Shown: piece after piece, positions 5,770 through 5,997 of the stretch
Layout of the letters: the number at the start of each line of letters is the position of its first letter
How positions within the stretch are numbered: the first letter of the stretch is position 1
Origin: Candidatus Heimdallarchaeota archaeon
GTDB taxonomy: Archaea; Asgardarchaeota; Heimdallarchaeia; JABLTI01
Direction of reading: 5' to 3'
Assembly (NCBI GenBank): GCA_030602675.1
Contig: JAUVZH010000186.1
Location: forward strand, 1 to 5,997
Length of the DNA stretch: 5,997 nucleotides
Program-made: the position numbers and the translations under genes
Notes under the pieces: generated by a model
Databases searched by the model: none
What the model was told of the DNA's origin: nothing
Seen by the model: the letters and a program-made list of their open reading frames with translations, nothing else

Positions 5770-5997
5770 ATGATAGATAAGTTAAACAATAGTTTAAACT
5801 TCACTATCGAAATGTGGAGAAATTCAAAATTGAGTGATATATACCTTGATTGTGATTCACCTTGTGTGAGCTGTCCATATGGACGAATCTTTAAGATTAA
5901 CAACTATAATGGAAGAAATCTTAGAGGTTCATATTATTGTGTGAATGATGGTATACTTTACTTATGTAAAAGAGGAGTAGGTTTCAGAATGGTCAGG
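5770..5997 (+). CDS. Cysteine-rich protein, N-terminal part only, possible Fe-S or zinc site
   Basis: The frame is open from ATG 5770 to the right edge, 76 codons with no stop. A TATA-like box and a GGAT ribosome site precede it, which makes it a real gene start. Five Cys are visible: C28, C32 and C35 (CDSPCVSCPYG, spacing Cx3Cx2C), C57 (YYCVNDG) and C66 (YLCKRGVGF). Such clustering points to a metal or Fe-S cluster site. The pattern of three close Cys followed about 30 residues later by LC-K-x-G loosely recalls the N-terminal 4Fe-4S domain of molybdopterin oxidoreductases, but the spacing is not the usual Cx2Cx3C, so this is a hypothesis only. Family and function are not recognised. It is transcribed divergently from the sugar kinase, with 141 bases between the two starts. 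Confidence 0.7.
   Translation, partial: MIDKLNNSLNFTIEMWRNSKLSDIYLDCDSPCVSCPYGRIFKINNYNGRNLRGSYYCVNDGILYLCKRGVGFRMVR

Noticed and set aside
5851..5874. Radical SAM cluster motif (Cx3Cx2C)
   Set aside because: The spacing fits, but there is no aromatic residue before the last Cys and no following barrel motif is visible in the fragment, so the family is not assigned.
1..5997. tRNA, rRNA, CRISPR array, insertion sequence or riboswitch
   Set aside because: No repeated spacer array, transposase motif, terminal inverted repeats, cloverleaf or conserved riboswitch core was found by reading both strands; a covariance-model search would be needed to exclude small RNAs fully.

Overview
The window is AT-rich and gene-dense. 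Genes are tightly packed, with T-tract hairpins between units and TATA-like AT boxes roughly 40 bases ahead of two start codons. The mix of an anaerobe-type oxygen-defence pair (superoxide reductase plus rubrerythrin), a zinc-ribbon/membrane-anchor protein and an ABC-2 exporter fits an anaerobic or microaerophilic archaeon. An uncultivated lineage such as the Asgard group is possible, but that is a guess from gene style; no rRNA or other marker is present to settle it.

Layout, left to right. (1) Bases 1-755, plus strand: the last 53 codons of a superoxide reductase, then after 16 bases a complete rubrerythrin. A hairpin with an 8-T tract closes this unit. (2) Bases 893-1282, plus strand: a small orphan protein with a CxxC...CxxC zinc ribbon at the N-terminus and a very aromatic C-terminal membrane segment, preceded by a TATA-like box. 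(3) A 12-bp hairpin at 1284-1313, flanked by A and T tracts, separates it from the convergent unit and can serve both strands. (4) Bases 1326-3411, minus strand: an ABC exporter operon of an ATPase followed by an ABC-2 permease with a large extracytoplasmic domain. The permease start is one base after the ATPase stop, behind a clear GGAGG. (5) Bases 3566-5628, minus strand: a PfkB-family, fructokinase-like sugar kinase that begins with TTG, followed 32 bases later by a stand-alone class II glutamine amidotransferase carrying an unassigned C-terminal extension. (6) Bases 5770-5997, plus strand: the start of a cysteine-rich protein that runs off the window, divergent from the kinase.

Functionally, the first pair forms a short pathway: superoxide is reduced to peroxide by the reductase, and peroxide to water by rubrerythrin. 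The exporter pair is self-contained and its substrate cannot be read from sequence. The kinase and amidotransferase are probably co-transcribed; a link to sugar-phosphate or aminosugar metabolism is possible but unproven. The most open questions are the amidotransferase extension and missing acceptor domain, the zinc-ribbon membrane protein, and the truncated cysteine-rich protein at the right edge. No mobile element, CRISPR array, tRNA or rRNA was seen.
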